NCBI RefSeq assembly: GCF_000092225.1
Contig: NC_014158.1
Span: 2,108,001 to 2,172,000, forward strand
Reading direction: 5' to 3'
From: Tsukamurella paurometabola DSM 20162
Lineage (GTDB): Bacteria > Actinomycetota > Actinomycetes > Mycobacteriales > Mycobacteriaceae
DNA: 64,000 nucleotides
A program made the position numbers and the translations under genes. Positions 1 to 10,903 of the stretch are shown here, piece after piece (the first letter of the stretch is position 1; every line of letters starts with the position of its first letter). The notes under the pieces are model-generated. The model was not told the origin of the DNA. It did no database searches and saw nothing but the letters and a program-made list of their open reading frames with translations.

Positions 1-2201
<2,201 letters not shown>

Positions 2202-2825
2202 GTGACTTCCATGACCGACCGCATCGCCCGCATCGAGCGCACGACGAGGGAGTCCGCCATCGTGGTGGAGCTGAACCTCGATGGCAACGGCACCACTGAG
2301 ATCGCCACCGGCGTCCCGTTCTTCGATCACATGCTCACCGCCTTCGGTCAGCACGGCAGCTTCGACCTCGCCGTGCAGGCCAAGGGCGACGTTGAGATCG
2401 ACGCGCACCACACCGTCGAAGACACGGCGATCGTGCTCGGCCAGGCCATCGGTGAGGCGCTCGGCGATAAGAAGGGCATCCGGCGGTTCGGGGACTGCTT
2501 CATTCCCATGGACGAGACGCTCGCGCATGCCTCCGTCGACGTCTCCGGCCGGCCCTACGCCGTGCACACGGGAGAGCCGGAGTACCTGGTGCACTCCGTG
2601 ATCGGCGGTTACCCGGGCGTTCCGTACTCGACGGTGATCAACCGCCATGTATTCGAGTCACTGGCCATGAACGCCCGGATCGCGCTGCACGTGCGGGTGC
2701 TCTACGGCCGCGACCCGCACCACATCACCGAGGCCGAGTACAAGGCCGTCGCCCGTGCGCTGCGTGCAGCAGTGGAGCCCGATCCGCGGGTCAGCGGCGT
2801 GCCGTCGACGAAGGGGAGCCTGTAG
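2202..2825 (+). CDS. hisB: Imidazoleglycerol-phosphate dehydratase
   Basis: Mn-dependent dehydratase that converts imidazole-glycerol phosphate to imidazole-acetol phosphate. It is a monofunctional actinobacterial HisB of about 205 residues, without the phosphatase domain of enterobacteria. Conserved metal-binding segments are visible: [24 protein letters not shown] and the C-terminal counterpart [10 protein letters not shown]. The first possible start is GTG directly after the hisC stop; an ATG three codons later (2211) is equally possible. It is the last gene of this his unit: instead of hisH, the next gene is a convergent allantoinase. Confidence 0.96.
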   Translation: MTSMTDRIARIERTTRESAIVVELNLDGNGTTEIATGVPFFDHMLTAFGQHGSFDLAVQAKGDVEIDAHHTVEDTAIVLGQAIGEALGDKKGIRRFGDCFIPMDETLAHASVDVSGRPYAVHTGEPEYLVHSVIGGYPGVPYSTVINRHVFESLAMNARIALHVRVLYGRDPHHITEAEYKAVARALRAAVEPDPRVSGVPSTKGSL

Positions 2826-2831
2826 CCGACA

Positions 2832-2847
2832 GCCGGTGCGAGCCGGC
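2832..2847. terminator. Short GC hairpin between convergent hisB and allB
   Basis: GCCGG and CCGGC form a perfect 5-bp stem around a 6-nt loop in the 23-bp gap between the hisB and allB stops. There is no T-run on either side, so a role as a bidirectional terminator is only inferred from position. Confidence 0.3.
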
Positions 2848-2848
2848 C

Positions 2849-4198
2849 TCAGGCGTCGCCGCGGCGCAGCAGCTTGCCGTGCGGAGTCTGAAAGTCGATC
2901 CGCACGCCACGCAGCCAGGTCTGGGTCACGACACCGGCGAGGGCCTTGCCGTCGTAGGGCGAGATGGCGTTCTTGTGGTGCAGCCGGTGCACGTCGACGA
3001 CCTGCGCCGCCTCCGGTTCGAAGATCGCGAAGTCGGCGTCGAAGCCCAGCGCGATGCGGCCCTTGCGGGTCATGCCTGCGAGCTTGGCGGGCTTGGCGGA
3101 CATCCACTCCACTACCTGTTCCAGCGGGATCTCACGGCGCTTGGCCTCGGTCCAGATCAGTGAGAGCCCCAACTGGAGTGAGGCGACGCCGCCCCACGCC
3201 ACGCCGAAGTCGCCGTTCTCCACGTCCTTGAGGTCGAGCGTCGAAGGGGAGTGGTCGGACACGATGCAGTCGATCACGCCGTCTTTGAGGCCCTGCCAGA
3301 GGAGTTCGCGGTTCGAGGCTTCCCGGATGGGGGGACAGCACTTGAAGGCGGTGGCGCCGTTGGGGATCTCCTCGGCGAGCAACGTGAGGTAGTGCGGACA
3401 GGTCTCGACGGTGAGTTTCACGCCGTCCCGGCGAGCCGACGCGATCATCGGCAGTGCGTCGGACGATGAGAGATGGAGGATGTGGGCGCGGGCGCCGGTC
3501 CAGCGGGCGCGCTCGATCACCTCCGCGATCGCGACGTTCTCCGCGCCCCGTGGACGGGAAGCGAGGAAGCGCGCGTACTCGGCGCCCTCCGCAGAGGGCG
3601 CGTGATCGATCGCCCGGGAATCCTCGGCGTGCACGATCATCAGGGAATCGAACGTGGCCAGTTCGGCCATGTCCTCTTCCATCTCGTCGGCCGTGAGGTG
3701 CGGGAACTCGTCCACGCCGGAGTGCAGCAGGAAGCACTTGAAGCCGAACACCCCGTCGTCGTGCAGGCTGCGCAGTTGGTCACGGTTGCCCGGAACGGCG
3801 CCGCCCCAGAATCCGACGTCGATGTACGCCTTGGGCTCTGCGACCTCGCGCTTGAGCCGAAGCGCCTCGCGGTCGACGGTGGGCGGGATCGAGTTCAGCG
3901 GCATATCGACCAGCGTCGTGACACCACCGGCGGCGGCGGCCTTCGTCGCGGATTCGAAGCCCTCCCATTCCGTACGGCCCGGTTCGTTCACGTGCACGTG
4001 GGTATCCACGAGCCCAGGAATCATGACCTGCTCGTCGGTGAGCTCGATCGTCTCCCTGCCCAGGAGAGCGTTGCCGAGCGGTTCCATCGCCACCACGCGG
4101 CCGTCGCGGATACCGACCTCTCGCGCGACGACACCCGCTGTGGTGATGATCCGGCGGCCGCGGACGACCACGTCGTACTCGGTGCTGTCCGTGCTCAT
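2849..4198 (-). CDS. allB: Allantoinase
   Basis: Cyclic amidohydrolase that opens the allantoin ring to allantoate. The 449-residue protein has the full dinuclear metal set of the dihydroorotase/hydantoinase superfamily: DTHVHV (His67, His69), the carbamylated lysine in GFKCF (Lys154), IVHAED (His190), LHLSS (His242) and VSDHSP (Asp315). The segments NEPGRTEWEGFE and CPPIRE match allantoinases better than hydantoinases. The ATG at 4198 is chosen because AAGGAG lies 6 nt upstream; 30 further in-frame upstream codons look non-coding. It is divergent from the permease gene across a 248-bp region with IclR-type palindromes. It makes allantoate, but no gene for the next enzyme (AllC or allantoicase) is in the window. 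Confidence 0.95.
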   Translation of the reverse strand: MSTDSTEYDVVVRGRRIITTAGVVAREVGIRDGRVVAMEPLGNALLGRETIELTDEQVMIPGLVDTHVHVNEPGRTEWEGFESATKAAAAGGVTTLVDMPLNSIPPTVDREALRLKREVAEPKAYIDVGFWGGAVPGNRDQLRSLHDDGVFGFKCFLLHSGVDEFPHLTADEMEEDMAELATFDSLMIVHAEDSRAIDHAPSAEGAEYARFLASRPRGAENVAIAEVIERARWTGARAHILHLSSSDALPMIASARRDGVKLTVETCPHYLTLLAEEIPNGATAFKCCPPIREASNRELLWQGLKDGVIDCIVSDHSPSTLDLKDVENGDFGVAWGGVASLQLGLSLIWTEAKRREIPLEQVVEWMSAKPAKLAGMTRKGRIALGFDADFAIFEPEAAQVVDVHRLHHKNAISPYDGKALAGVVTQTWLRGVRIDFQTPHGKLLRRGDA

Positions 4199-4215
4199 GC
4201 CGGCTCCTTCGCCAG

Positions 4216-4230
4216 TTCTGTACCGCGGAA
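4216..4230. promoter_or_regulatory. Putative IclR operator before allB
   Basis: TTCTGTACCGCGGAA differs at two positions from the palindrome TTCCGTNNNACGGAA found near the iclR gene. It sits 18 bp before the allB start codon, where a bound repressor could block transcription. A second, weaker match (TTCCGTCATGCGATA) lies at 4312-4326. Assignment to the IclR protein is inference. Confidence 0.45.
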
Positions 4231-4385
4231 TGCCGCGTCTATCCAGTGGGAAAGAGTAGGTGTGTCCGCAGTGGCGGTCAAGACGCATGTTTCCAGCGTG
4301 TGACGATCATATTCCGTCATGCGATATGGGTCTTGACACGGATGGACCATATGGGCGTTACTAATCGACATTGATGGAAGTGTGA

Positions 4386-4400
4386 TTCCGCTTTACGGAA
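4386..4400. promoter_or_regulatory. Putative IclR operator before the NCS1 permease
   Basis: TTCCGCTTTACGGAA has perfect TTCCG/CGGAA arms and one mismatch to TTCCGTNNNACGGAA. It lies 46 bp before the permease start and downstream of a possible -35 (TTGACA, 4333-4338), so binding would repress permease transcription. Confidence 0.55.
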
Positions 4401-4446
4401 GATTCCGAGCGGGTGAACAACCCTGAGCCCCGAACGAAGGACCCGC

Positions 4447-5994
4447 ATGTCCGACAGCCCCGCACCCGCTCCGCGAGCGGCCTCAGCCGACCCGATCCGT
4501 CTGAGTGACGCCGACTCGGTCGATGATCTCCCTGACGTCGAGGCGCTCAATCGGCTGAGTTCGGGCCTGTACAACCGTGATCTCGCACCCACGAAGCGCA
4601 GCGGACGCACCTGGAGCGCCTACAACATCTTCACCCTGTGGGCCAATGACGTGCACAGTCTGGGCAACTACGCCTTCGCCATCGGACTCTTCGCGCTCGG
4701 TCTCGGCGGATGGCAGATCCTGCTCGCACTGTTGCTCGGTGGTGTCTTCCTGTTCCTGCTGCTCAATCTGTCCGGCTTCATGGGGGAGAAGACCGGAATT
4801 CCCTTCCCGGTCATGAGCCGCATCGCCTTCGGTATCCGCGGGGCACAGGTCCCGGCGCTGATCCGCGGTGCGGTCGCGATCGCCTGGTTCGGCATCCAGA
4901 CGTACCTCGCCTCCGTGGTGTTGCGGATCATGGTCGTCGCCGTGTGGCCGGGCGCCGACTCGCTGGACCGGAACAGTGTCCTCGGGCTGTCCACCCTCGG
5001 CTGGATCTCGTTCCTCGTACTGTGGGCGGTCCAGCTGGTGATCGTCAGTTACGGCATGGAGATGATTCGCAAGTACGAGGCCTTCGCCGGTCCGATCATT
5101 CTGGTCACCATGGCCGCGTTGGCGGTGTGGATGTTCGGCAAGGCCGGTTTCTCGATCGCCTGGAGCACGCCCGCGACCAAGACCGGCCTGGACATGTGGC
5201 TGCAGATCATCGGCGGCGCGAGCCTCTGGGTCGCCATCTACGGCACCTTCGTCCTGAACTTCTGCGACTTCACCCGCAACGCCACCTCCAAGCGGGCGAT
5301 CGTGCGTGGCAACTTCTGGGGGATTCCACTGAACATGCTGCTGTTCGGGGCGATCGTGGTCGTGCTCGCCGGCGCTCAGTTCCGGATCGACGGCCGGGTG
5401 ATCGAATCACCCGCCGATATCGTCAAGACGGTACCCAACACCCTCCTGCTGGTCTTGGCGTGCTTGGCACTGCTGGTTCTGACGGTGGCAGTGAACCTGA
5501 TGGCCAACTTCGTTGCGCCCATCTACGCGCTGTCGAACCTGTTCCCGAAGGCGCTCGACTTCCGCCGTGCCGGACTGGTCTCCGGTGCGCTGGGGCTGAT
5601 CATCCTGCCGTGGAATCTGTACAACTCGCCGGCCGTCATCACGTACTTCCTCGGTGGACTCGGTGCGCTGCTCGGCCCGCTGTTCGGCATCGTCATGGCC
5701 GACTACTGGCTCATTCGCCGGTCGAAGGTGAACGTGCCCGATCTGTACTGCGATCTGCCCGATGCGCCGTACTACTACCGGCGCGGCGTGAACGGCAGGG
5801 CGGTGCTCGCCCTCGTGCCCACCGCAGGTATCGCCCTTCTCATGGCCTACGTTCCGGCTCTGCACGTGGTGTCGAACTACTCGTGGTTCATCGGTGCGGG
5901 ACTCGGCGCGGTGGTGTACCTGCTCGTGGCGGACCGTTCTGGGCCCTTCGTCGACGTCTCCGGCGAACCGATCGCCGTCCCCAGTAAGCACTAG
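4447..5994 (+). CDS. NCS1-family permease, probably for allantoin
   Basis: A 515-residue integral membrane protein of the nucleobase:cation symporter-1 family (relatives PucI and Mhp1), with about 12 membrane segments. The N-terminal NRDLAPTKRSGRTWS and the following ALWANDVHSLGNY-like region are typical of this family. Position between allantoinase and the racemase, divergent from allB, makes allantoin the likeliest substrate, though a hydantoin or uracil carrier cannot be excluded. GAAGG is 7 nt before the ATG. Its stop overlaps the AGGAG ribosome-binding site of the next gene, so the two are cotranscribed. Confidence 0.9.
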   Translation: MSDSPAPAPRAASADPIRLSDADSVDDLPDVEALNRLSSGLYNRDLAPTKRSGRTWSAYNIFTLWANDVHSLGNYAFAIGLFALGLGGWQILLALLLGGVFLFLLLNLSGFMGEKTGIPFPVMSRIAFGIRGAQVPALIRGAVAIAWFGIQTYLASVVLRIMVVAVWPGADSLDRNSVLGLSTLGWISFLVLWAVQLVIVSYGMEMIRKYEAFAGPIILVTMAALAVWMFGKAGFSIAWSTPATKTGLDMWLQIIGGASLWVAIYGTFVLNFCDFTRNATSKRAIVRGNFWGIPLNMLLFGAIVVVLAGAQFRIDGRVIESPADIVKTVPNTLLLVLACLALLVLTVAVNLMANFVAPIYALSNLFPKALDFRRAGLVSGALGLIILPWNLYNSPAVITYFLGGLGALLGPLFGIVMADYWLIRRSKVNVPDLYCDLPDAPYYYRRGVNGRAVLALVPTAGIALLMAYVPALHVVSNYSWFIGAGLGAVVYLLVADRSGPFVDVSGEPIAVPSKH

Positions 5995-6006
5995 GAGAAT
6001 CTCCGC

Positions 6007-6729
6007 ATGCGCATCCTCGTCGCCAACGTCAATACCACCGCGTCGATGACTGCCGCGATCGCCGAATCGGCCCGCGCCGTCGCCGCGCCCGGGACCGAGA
6101 TCGTGGGCATCACCCCACGATTCGGGGCCGACTCCTGTGAGGGGAACTTCGAGTCCTACCTCGCCGCTATCGCCGTCATGGACGCGGTGGCCCGCTACGA
6201 CGAGCCGTACGACGCGGTCATCCAGGCAGGTTACGGCGAACACGGCAGGGAAGGGCTGCAGGAGCTGCTCCCGGTGCCGGTGGTCGACATCACCGAGGCC
6301 GCGGCGTCCACGGCGATGTACCTGGGGCACAAGTACTCCGTGGTGACCACCCTCGACCGGACGGTGCCCCTCATCGAGGACCGACTTAAACTCGCGGGCC
6401 TCGATGCCCGGTGCGCATCCGTGCGGGCCTCCGGTCTCGGCGTACTCGAACTCGAATCCGACCCCCATCGAGCCGTCGAGGCGATCGTCGCGCAGGCCCG
6501 GAAGGCCGTCGAGCGCGATCACGCCGAGGTGATCTGCCTGGGCTGCGGCGGCATGGCGGAGCTCGAGGAGAAGGTCTCGGCGGCAACGGGAGTACCGATC
6601 GTCGACGGTGTGCGGGCCGCGGTTACGATCGCGGAGGGGCTGGTGCGGATGGGCCTGCGCACCTCCAAGGTTCGCACCTATGCGGCGCCTCGCCCGAAAA
6701 CGGTGACCGGCTGGCCAATCTCCGTTTAG
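6007..6729 (+). CDS. Asp/Glu/hydantoin-type racemase, probably allantoin racemase
   Basis: A 240-residue protein of the Asp/Glu/hydantoin racemase superfamily, which interconverts stereoisomers through two facing cysteines. In this genomic context it would racemise allantoin so that a stereospecific allantoinase can use both forms. The second cysteine is present in LGCGGM (Cys180). At the first position, where HpxA-type enzymes have ACFGDPG, this protein reads AGYGEHG, so the cysteine is replaced by Gly75. It may use a single-base mechanism or a different second base, or act on another substrate. It starts 12 bp after the permease with a strong AGGAG site. Confidence 0.82.
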   Translation: MRILVANVNTTASMTAAIAESARAVAAPGTEIVGITPRFGADSCEGNFESYLAAIAVMDAVARYDEPYDAVIQAGYGEHGREGLQELLPVPVVDITEAAASTAMYLGHKYSVVTTLDRTVPLIEDRLKLAGLDARCASVRASGLGVLELESDPHRAVEAIVAQARKAVERDHAEVICLGCGGMAELEEKVSAATGVPIVDGVRAAVTIAEGLVRMGLRTSKVRTYAAPRPKTVTGWPISV

Positions 6730-6739
6730 CGGTGGCGGG

Positions 6740-6781
6740 TCCCGCAGTCGTTTCGTAGGATCAACGAAATTGTCTGCGGGA
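6740..6781. repeat. Two-tier inverted repeat upstream of the M61 peptidase gene
   Basis: Outer arms TCCCGCAG (6740-6747) and CTGCGGGA (6774-6781) enclose inner arms TTTCGT (6751-6756) and ACGAAA (6764-6769) around a 7-nt loop. The loop region includes TAGGAT, a possible -10. It lies between the racemase stop and the peptidase ribosome-binding site. It could be a terminator without a T-run, a leader structure or an operator. Confidence 0.5.
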
Positions 6782-6794
6782 TTGAGGAGTACTG

Positions 6795-8693
6795 GTGTCC
6801 AAGACTCGTTCCATCAGCGCCGTCGGCGTCGTGGTCGTTCTCCTGGCGGGCCTGCTGGCCTGCGGTCCGCGCGACGGCGGCGCTGACGCCGAACAGAAAC
6901 CCATCTCCCTGTCGGTCGACGCCACCAACCTGCCGCAGCGGATCATCGGGGTGAAGCAGTCGATCCCCGTCCGCTCGGGCGAGGTCACACTGCTTTTCCC
7001 GCAGTGGCTTCCGGGCAATCACTCGCCGTCGGGGCCGATCGACAAGATCGCCGGAATCACCTTCGAGGGCGGTGGGAAGCGGCTCGAATGGAAGCGGGAC
7101 CCGCTCAACGTCTACGCCTTTAAGGTCACCGTCCCCGACGGCGTTTCGACCATCGATGCCGCGTTCGAGTACCTGACTCCGACCGACACGACGCAGGGCC
7201 GTGTCGTGATGACGCCGAACATGCTGAACCTGCAGTGGAATGCGGTGCTGTTGTATCCGGAGGGCAAGCCGGCCAGCAAGATCCCGTTCACCGCGAAGGT
7301 GACCTATCCGCCCGGCTTCCAGGCCGGTACCGCGCTCGAGGCCTCCGGGAAGAACGGCGACACGGTCGACTACGAGACCGTCCCGCTCGATGTGCTGGTC
7401 GACTCGCCGGTGTACGCGGGCCGCTTCCACCGGGAGTTCGACCTCGCCCCCGGCGCGGCGGTGCCGGTGCGGCTGCAGGTTTTCGCCGATGCGCCGGAAC
7501 AGCTGGACGCCAAGCCGGAGCACATCGAGGCGCACAAGGCGCTCGTGCAGCAGGCGGTGAAGCTCTACGGCGCGCAGCACTACAACCGCTACGACTTCCT
7601 GCTGTCGTTGTCCGACCAGCTCAGTTCGAACGGTCTCGAGCATCAGAGGTCCAGTGAGAACGGACAATCCACCGACTACTTCACCGGGTGGAACCCCGCT
7701 CTCGGCAGCGACGATCTACTCGGGCACGAGTACACCCACTCGTGGAACGGGAAGTTCCGTCGTCCCGCTGATCTGTGGACCCCCGACTACAACGTGCCGA
7801 TGCAGGACAGCCTGATGTGGGTCTACGAGGGGCAGACCCAGTACTGGGGGAACATCCTCACCGGCCGGTCCGGACTGCGTCCCGCCGATGTCTCCCGGGA
7901 CGCCCTCGCGGCCGTGGTGGCCACCTACACCGACGGACGCCCCGGGCTCTCCTGGCGCAGCCTGCAGGACACGACGAACGATCCCATCATCGCGCAGCGG
8001 CGCACGAAGCCCTACCGCTCGTGGCAGCTCAGCGAGGACTACTACCAGGGCGGCCAGCTGGTGTGGCTGGGCGTCGACGCCCGGATCCGCGAGCTGTCGG
8101 GCAACACCAAATCACTCGATGACTTCGCCCGGGCCTTCTTCGGTGTGGACGACGGGAAGTGGGAGTCGCAGAAGACCTACGACTTCGACGATGTGGTCTC
8201 GACCCTCAACGGCGTGGTCGCCGACGACTGGTCGAAGTACCTGCGCGACCGGCTCGACGGTAAGGAGTCCTTCGCCGGAAGCATCGAGAAGACCGGATGG
8301 AAACTGGTGTACGACAACAATCCCGGCGCCTTCCTCGAAGCGCAGATGAAGGAGGCGCAGGGTGCGGTCAATTACACGTACTCGATCGGACTCAACGTCT
8401 CGGCGACCGGGAAGGTGACCGACGTGCGGTGGGACGGCCCCGCGTTCAAGGCCGGCGTGGGTACCGGGATGACCGTGGTATCCGTGAACGACGCCGCGTA
8501 CTCGCAGGCGACGATGCAGACCGCGATCGAGGCCGCCAAGACCAATCCCGCGCCGATCCGGTTGCAGGTGAAGGACTTCGATCAGACGCGCACCGTCGAG
8601 GTGAACTACCATGACGGTCTGCGGTATCCGCACCTGCAGCGCATCGACGGCACCCCGGACTACCTCAGCCAGATCTACGCGGCGCGGCAGTAG
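6795..8693 (+). CDS. M61-family metallopeptidase with PDZ domain, lipoprotein
   Basis: A 632-residue exported zinc aminopeptidase-like protein. Residues 1-22 form a signal peptide ending in LLAC, so Cys23 is probably lipidated and the enzyme is outside the membrane. The catalytic zinc site is HEYTHSW (His311, Glu312, His315) with the third ligand in VYEGQTQ (Glu345), the M61 (glycyl aminopeptidase) pattern. A PDZ-like segment follows at about residues 510-600. It starts at GTG with GAGGAG 5 nt upstream. It sits between ureide genes with its own leader structure; no direct role in allantoin use is evident. Confidence 0.9.
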   Translation: MSKTRSISAVGVVVVLLAGLLACGPRDGGADAEQKPISLSVDATNLPQRIIGVKQSIPVRSGEVTLLFPQWLPGNHSPSGPIDKIAGITFEGGGKRLEWKRDPLNVYAFKVTVPDGVSTIDAAFEYLTPTDTTQGRVVMTPNMLNLQWNAVLLYPEGKPASKIPFTAKVTYPPGFQAGTALEASGKNGDTVDYETVPLDVLVDSPVYAGRFHREFDLAPGAAVPVRLQVFADAPEQLDAKPEHIEAHKALVQQAVKLYGAQHYNRYDFLLSLSDQLSSNGLEHQRSSENGQSTDYFTGWNPALGSDDLLGHEYTHSWNGKFRRPADLWTPDYNVPMQDSLMWVYEGQTQYWGNILTGRSGLRPADVSRDALAAVVATYTDGRPGLSWRSLQDTTNDPIIAQRRTKPYRSWQLSEDYYQGGQLVWLGVDARIRELSGNTKSLDDFARAFFGVDDGKWESQKTYDFDDVVSTLNGVVADDWSKYLRDRLDGKESFAGSIEKTGWKLVYDNNPGAFLEAQMKEAQGAVNYTYSIGLNVSATGKVTDVRWDGPAFKAGVGTGMTVVSVNDAAYSQATMQTAIEAAKTNPAPIRLQVKDFDQTRTVEVNYHDGLRYPHLQRIDGTPDYLSQIYAARQ

Positions 8694-8710
8694 GGCCCGC
8701 GGCGAACGGG

Positions 8711-9526
8711 TCAGAGGGTGATCTGTCGGTTGACGTCCTTGTACAGCAGATAGCGGAAGTTCGACGGTCCGCCCGCGTAGCAGGCCTGCGGACAGAATGC
8801 GCGCAGGGACAGATAGTCGCCCGCCTGCACTTCGACCCAATCGCCGTTGAGGTGGTAGACGGCTTTACCTTCGAGCATCAGCAGGCCGTGCTCCATGACG
8901 TGGGTCTCCGCGAACGGGATGGACGCGCCGGGCTCGAAGGTGACCACATTGCAATGCATGTCGTAGGCGAGATCGTTCGGGTCGAGCATGCGGGTGGTCC
9001 GCCACCGGCCGTCGGTTCCCGGCATCGCCGATGGCTCGATGTCCTGTTCGTTTCCGAAGACCGGCGCGGGCACATGCCCCGCGATCGGTTCGTATCGTTT
9101 GCGGATCCACACGAATACCGCGGTGCGTTCAGCGGCGTTGTGAGCGCTCCAGGTGGAACCCGCGGGAGCGTAGGCGAATCCGCCTTCGGTGAGGATTCGA
9201 GTCTCGTTGCCGATCGTCACTGTGAGAGCGCCCTGGGTCACGAAGACGAAGCCTTGTACCTGTTCTTGCGGCTCCGGATGATCGGCGCCGCCGCCGGGGG
9301 AGACCTCGACGATCATCTGAGCGAAAGTGGTCGAGCCGCCAGCCACCGGCCGGTTGAGGATCCAGGCGCGAGTGCCAGTCCATTCGGGCAGTACCGAGGT
9401 CACGATGTCGCTCAGAACACCGCGGGGGATCACGGTGTACGCCTCGGTCACGATCGCCCGGTCGGTGAGCAGATCGGTCTGCGGCGGCAGGCCGCCCTGC
9501 GGCGCGTAGTACGTTGCGTCAACCAT
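8711..9526 (-). CDS. allE: (S)-ureidoglycine aminohydrolase
   Basis: Bicupin Mn enzyme (UGHY) that releases ammonia from (S)-ureidoglycine to give (S)-ureidoglycolate. The 271-residue protein has two cupin halves, with QGFVFVTQGALTV in the first and ETHVMEHGLLMLEG, holding metal-binding His and Glu residues, in the second. The start at 9526 is set by AGGAGGAG just upstream; longer in-frame extensions lack a site. Its start lies 8 bp inside the end of the DUF6986 gene, so the two are translationally coupled. Its substrate must be made by an allantoate amidohydrolase encoded elsewhere. Confidence 0.92.
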   Translation of the reverse strand: MVDATYYAPQGGLPPQTDLLTDRAIVTEAYTVIPRGVLSDIVTSVLPEWTGTRAWILNRPVAGGSTTFAQMIVEVSPGGGADHPEPQEQVQGFVFVTQGALTVTIGNETRILTEGGFAYAPAGSTWSAHNAAERTAVFVWIRKRYEPIAGHVPAPVFGNEQDIEPSAMPGTDGRWRTTRMLDPNDLAYDMHCNVVTFEPGASIPFAETHVMEHGLLMLEGKAVYHLNGDWVEVQAGDYLSLRAFCPQACYAGGPSNFRYLLYKDVNRQITL

Positions 9527-10802
9527 TGTTCTCCTCCTGGGTCTGCTGCGAACGGCCGAGCGCGAGATCGCGGACGGTAGCGATGGGGACGTGTGTCGAC
9601 GCTTCCACTTCATCCGCGGTGAGCGCGCCACAGGCGAGGCCGCGGTGGATGAACAGTGCCAGTGCCCGCGCGGTAGCGGGCTCGTCGAGGATGCCGGAAG
9701 CGTTGTGGTGTACGTAGTTTCGCAGTCGGGCGGATGCCGCGGCGAAGCCTTCGCGGTAGAACGAGTAGGTGGCCACGTAGCGGGTCGGCAACTGTGCCGG
9801 GTGCAGATCCCATCCCTGGTAGATGCCCCGCTCGAGGTGTCGGCGCACGAGTCGCGCGTGCAGGTGCCATGCGGCGCTCACGTGCTCGGCGGCGCCCACC
9901 GGGAGGATGTTGGTCGAACCGTCGGACAGGTGCACACCGGTGCCGGCGACGGCGACTTGCATCACGCTCTTCGCGTGGTCAGCCGCGGGGTGGTCCATCG
10001 CCTGGTGGGCTGCCGCGATGCCGAGCGCGGCCGAGTAGTCGTAGGTGCCGTAATGCAACGCACTGATCCGACCTGCGGCGGCGTGCAGTAGGCGCGCCAC
10101 CGGCGCTGTTCCGTCGCGGCCGAGGATCACCTGGGGCGTTTCGATCTGCACCTCGAATCGCAGTCTGCCGGGGCTGAGGTCGAGGGCGGATTCCAGGCTC
10201 TCGCACACCTCGGCCATCGCCTCGACCTGGCTCACCGTCGTCACCTTCGGCAGCGTGAGTGTCAATCCCTCCGGGAGCTCGCCGTGGTCACGGAGCCCGG
10301 TGAGGAAAAGGTCCAGCGTGCGCAGGCCTCGGCGACGGGTGGGGGCCTCCATGCATTTGAATCGGATGCCGATGAAGGGTGGGGCCGTGCCGTCGGCGAC
10401 CGCGCGGGCGACGGTATCGGCGGCGCGGGCGACGTCGGCGTCCTCGGTCTCGTCGCCGCGAACGCCGTAGCCGTCCTCGAAGTCCAGTCGCAGGTCTTCG
10501 ATCGGCTCCGCGGTGAGCTTGGTGCGGACCAGGTCGGCGAGTGTGTCACTCGCGGCGGATGGTATTCCGATGTCGGTGATCAGCCGCTCGAGTCCGCCGC
10601 CGGCTTCCGCAGCACTCAGTGCGATGGCGCCCCAGTGCGCCGCGGTGTGGGTCGCGAACCGGTCCGCGGGCAGGTACACCGTGTGCACGGGCTGTCGGCG
10701 GCCGTCGTCGCCGGGGTAACTGTGTCCGAGCATCGCGTCGGTCGGCGCGAGACGGTCGTCGATCGACGCGAGTGCATCCTCGGACAGCGAACGGGGGGCC
10801 AT
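9519..10802 (-). CDS. DUF6986 protein, CitE/HpcH-like TIM barrel
   Basis: A 427-residue protein that I place in the citrate lyase beta/HpcH aldolase-like superfamily (DUF6986). Visible features are RLDFEDGYG, RFEVQIETP with the acidic residue expected for Mg binding, and LHYGTYDYSAALG. Relatives in this fold condense or cleave glyoxylate or acyl-CoA compounds (malyl-CoA lyase, CLYBL malate synthase). It overlaps allE by 8 bp and is the first gene of that unit, so a role in using the glyoxylate from ureidoglycolate is attractive, but this is inference. AGGAG lies 5 nt before the ATG. A half-conserved IclR-type site (10832-10846) lies upstream. Confidence 0.8.
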   Translation of the reverse strand: MAPRSLSEDALASIDDRLAPTDAMLGHSYPGDDGRRQPVHTVYLPADRFATHTAAHWGAIALSAAEAGGGLERLITDIGIPSAASDTLADLVRTKLTAEPIEDLRLDFEDGYGVRGDETEDADVARAADTVARAVADGTAPPFIGIRFKCMEAPTRRRGLRTLDLFLTGLRDHGELPEGLTLTLPKVTTVSQVEAMAEVCESLESALDLSPGRLRFEVQIETPQVILGRDGTAPVARLLHAAAGRISALHYGTYDYSAALGIAAAHQAMDHPAADHAKSVMQVAVAGTGVHLSDGSTNILPVGAAEHVSAAWHLHARLVRRHLERGIYQGWDLHPAQLPTRYVATYSFYREGFAAASARLRNYVHHNASGILDEPATARALALFIHRGLACGALTADEVEASTHVPIATVRDLALGRSQQTQEENNG

Positions 10803-10903
10803 AAGGTCTCCTGCGAGTGGTGGAAGCGAAATTCCGTAATGTGGAGTTTAGGTGCGATGGTTTCTCCGCACAAGCTTCCTCGGTGAGCGTCGCCCGGGAC
10901 ACT

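Noticed and set aside
6795-8693. M61 peptidase considered as the missing allantoate amidohydrolase
   Set aside because: It has a HExxH gluzincin site, a lipoprotein signal and a PDZ domain; AllC is a cytoplasmic M20-type enzyme.
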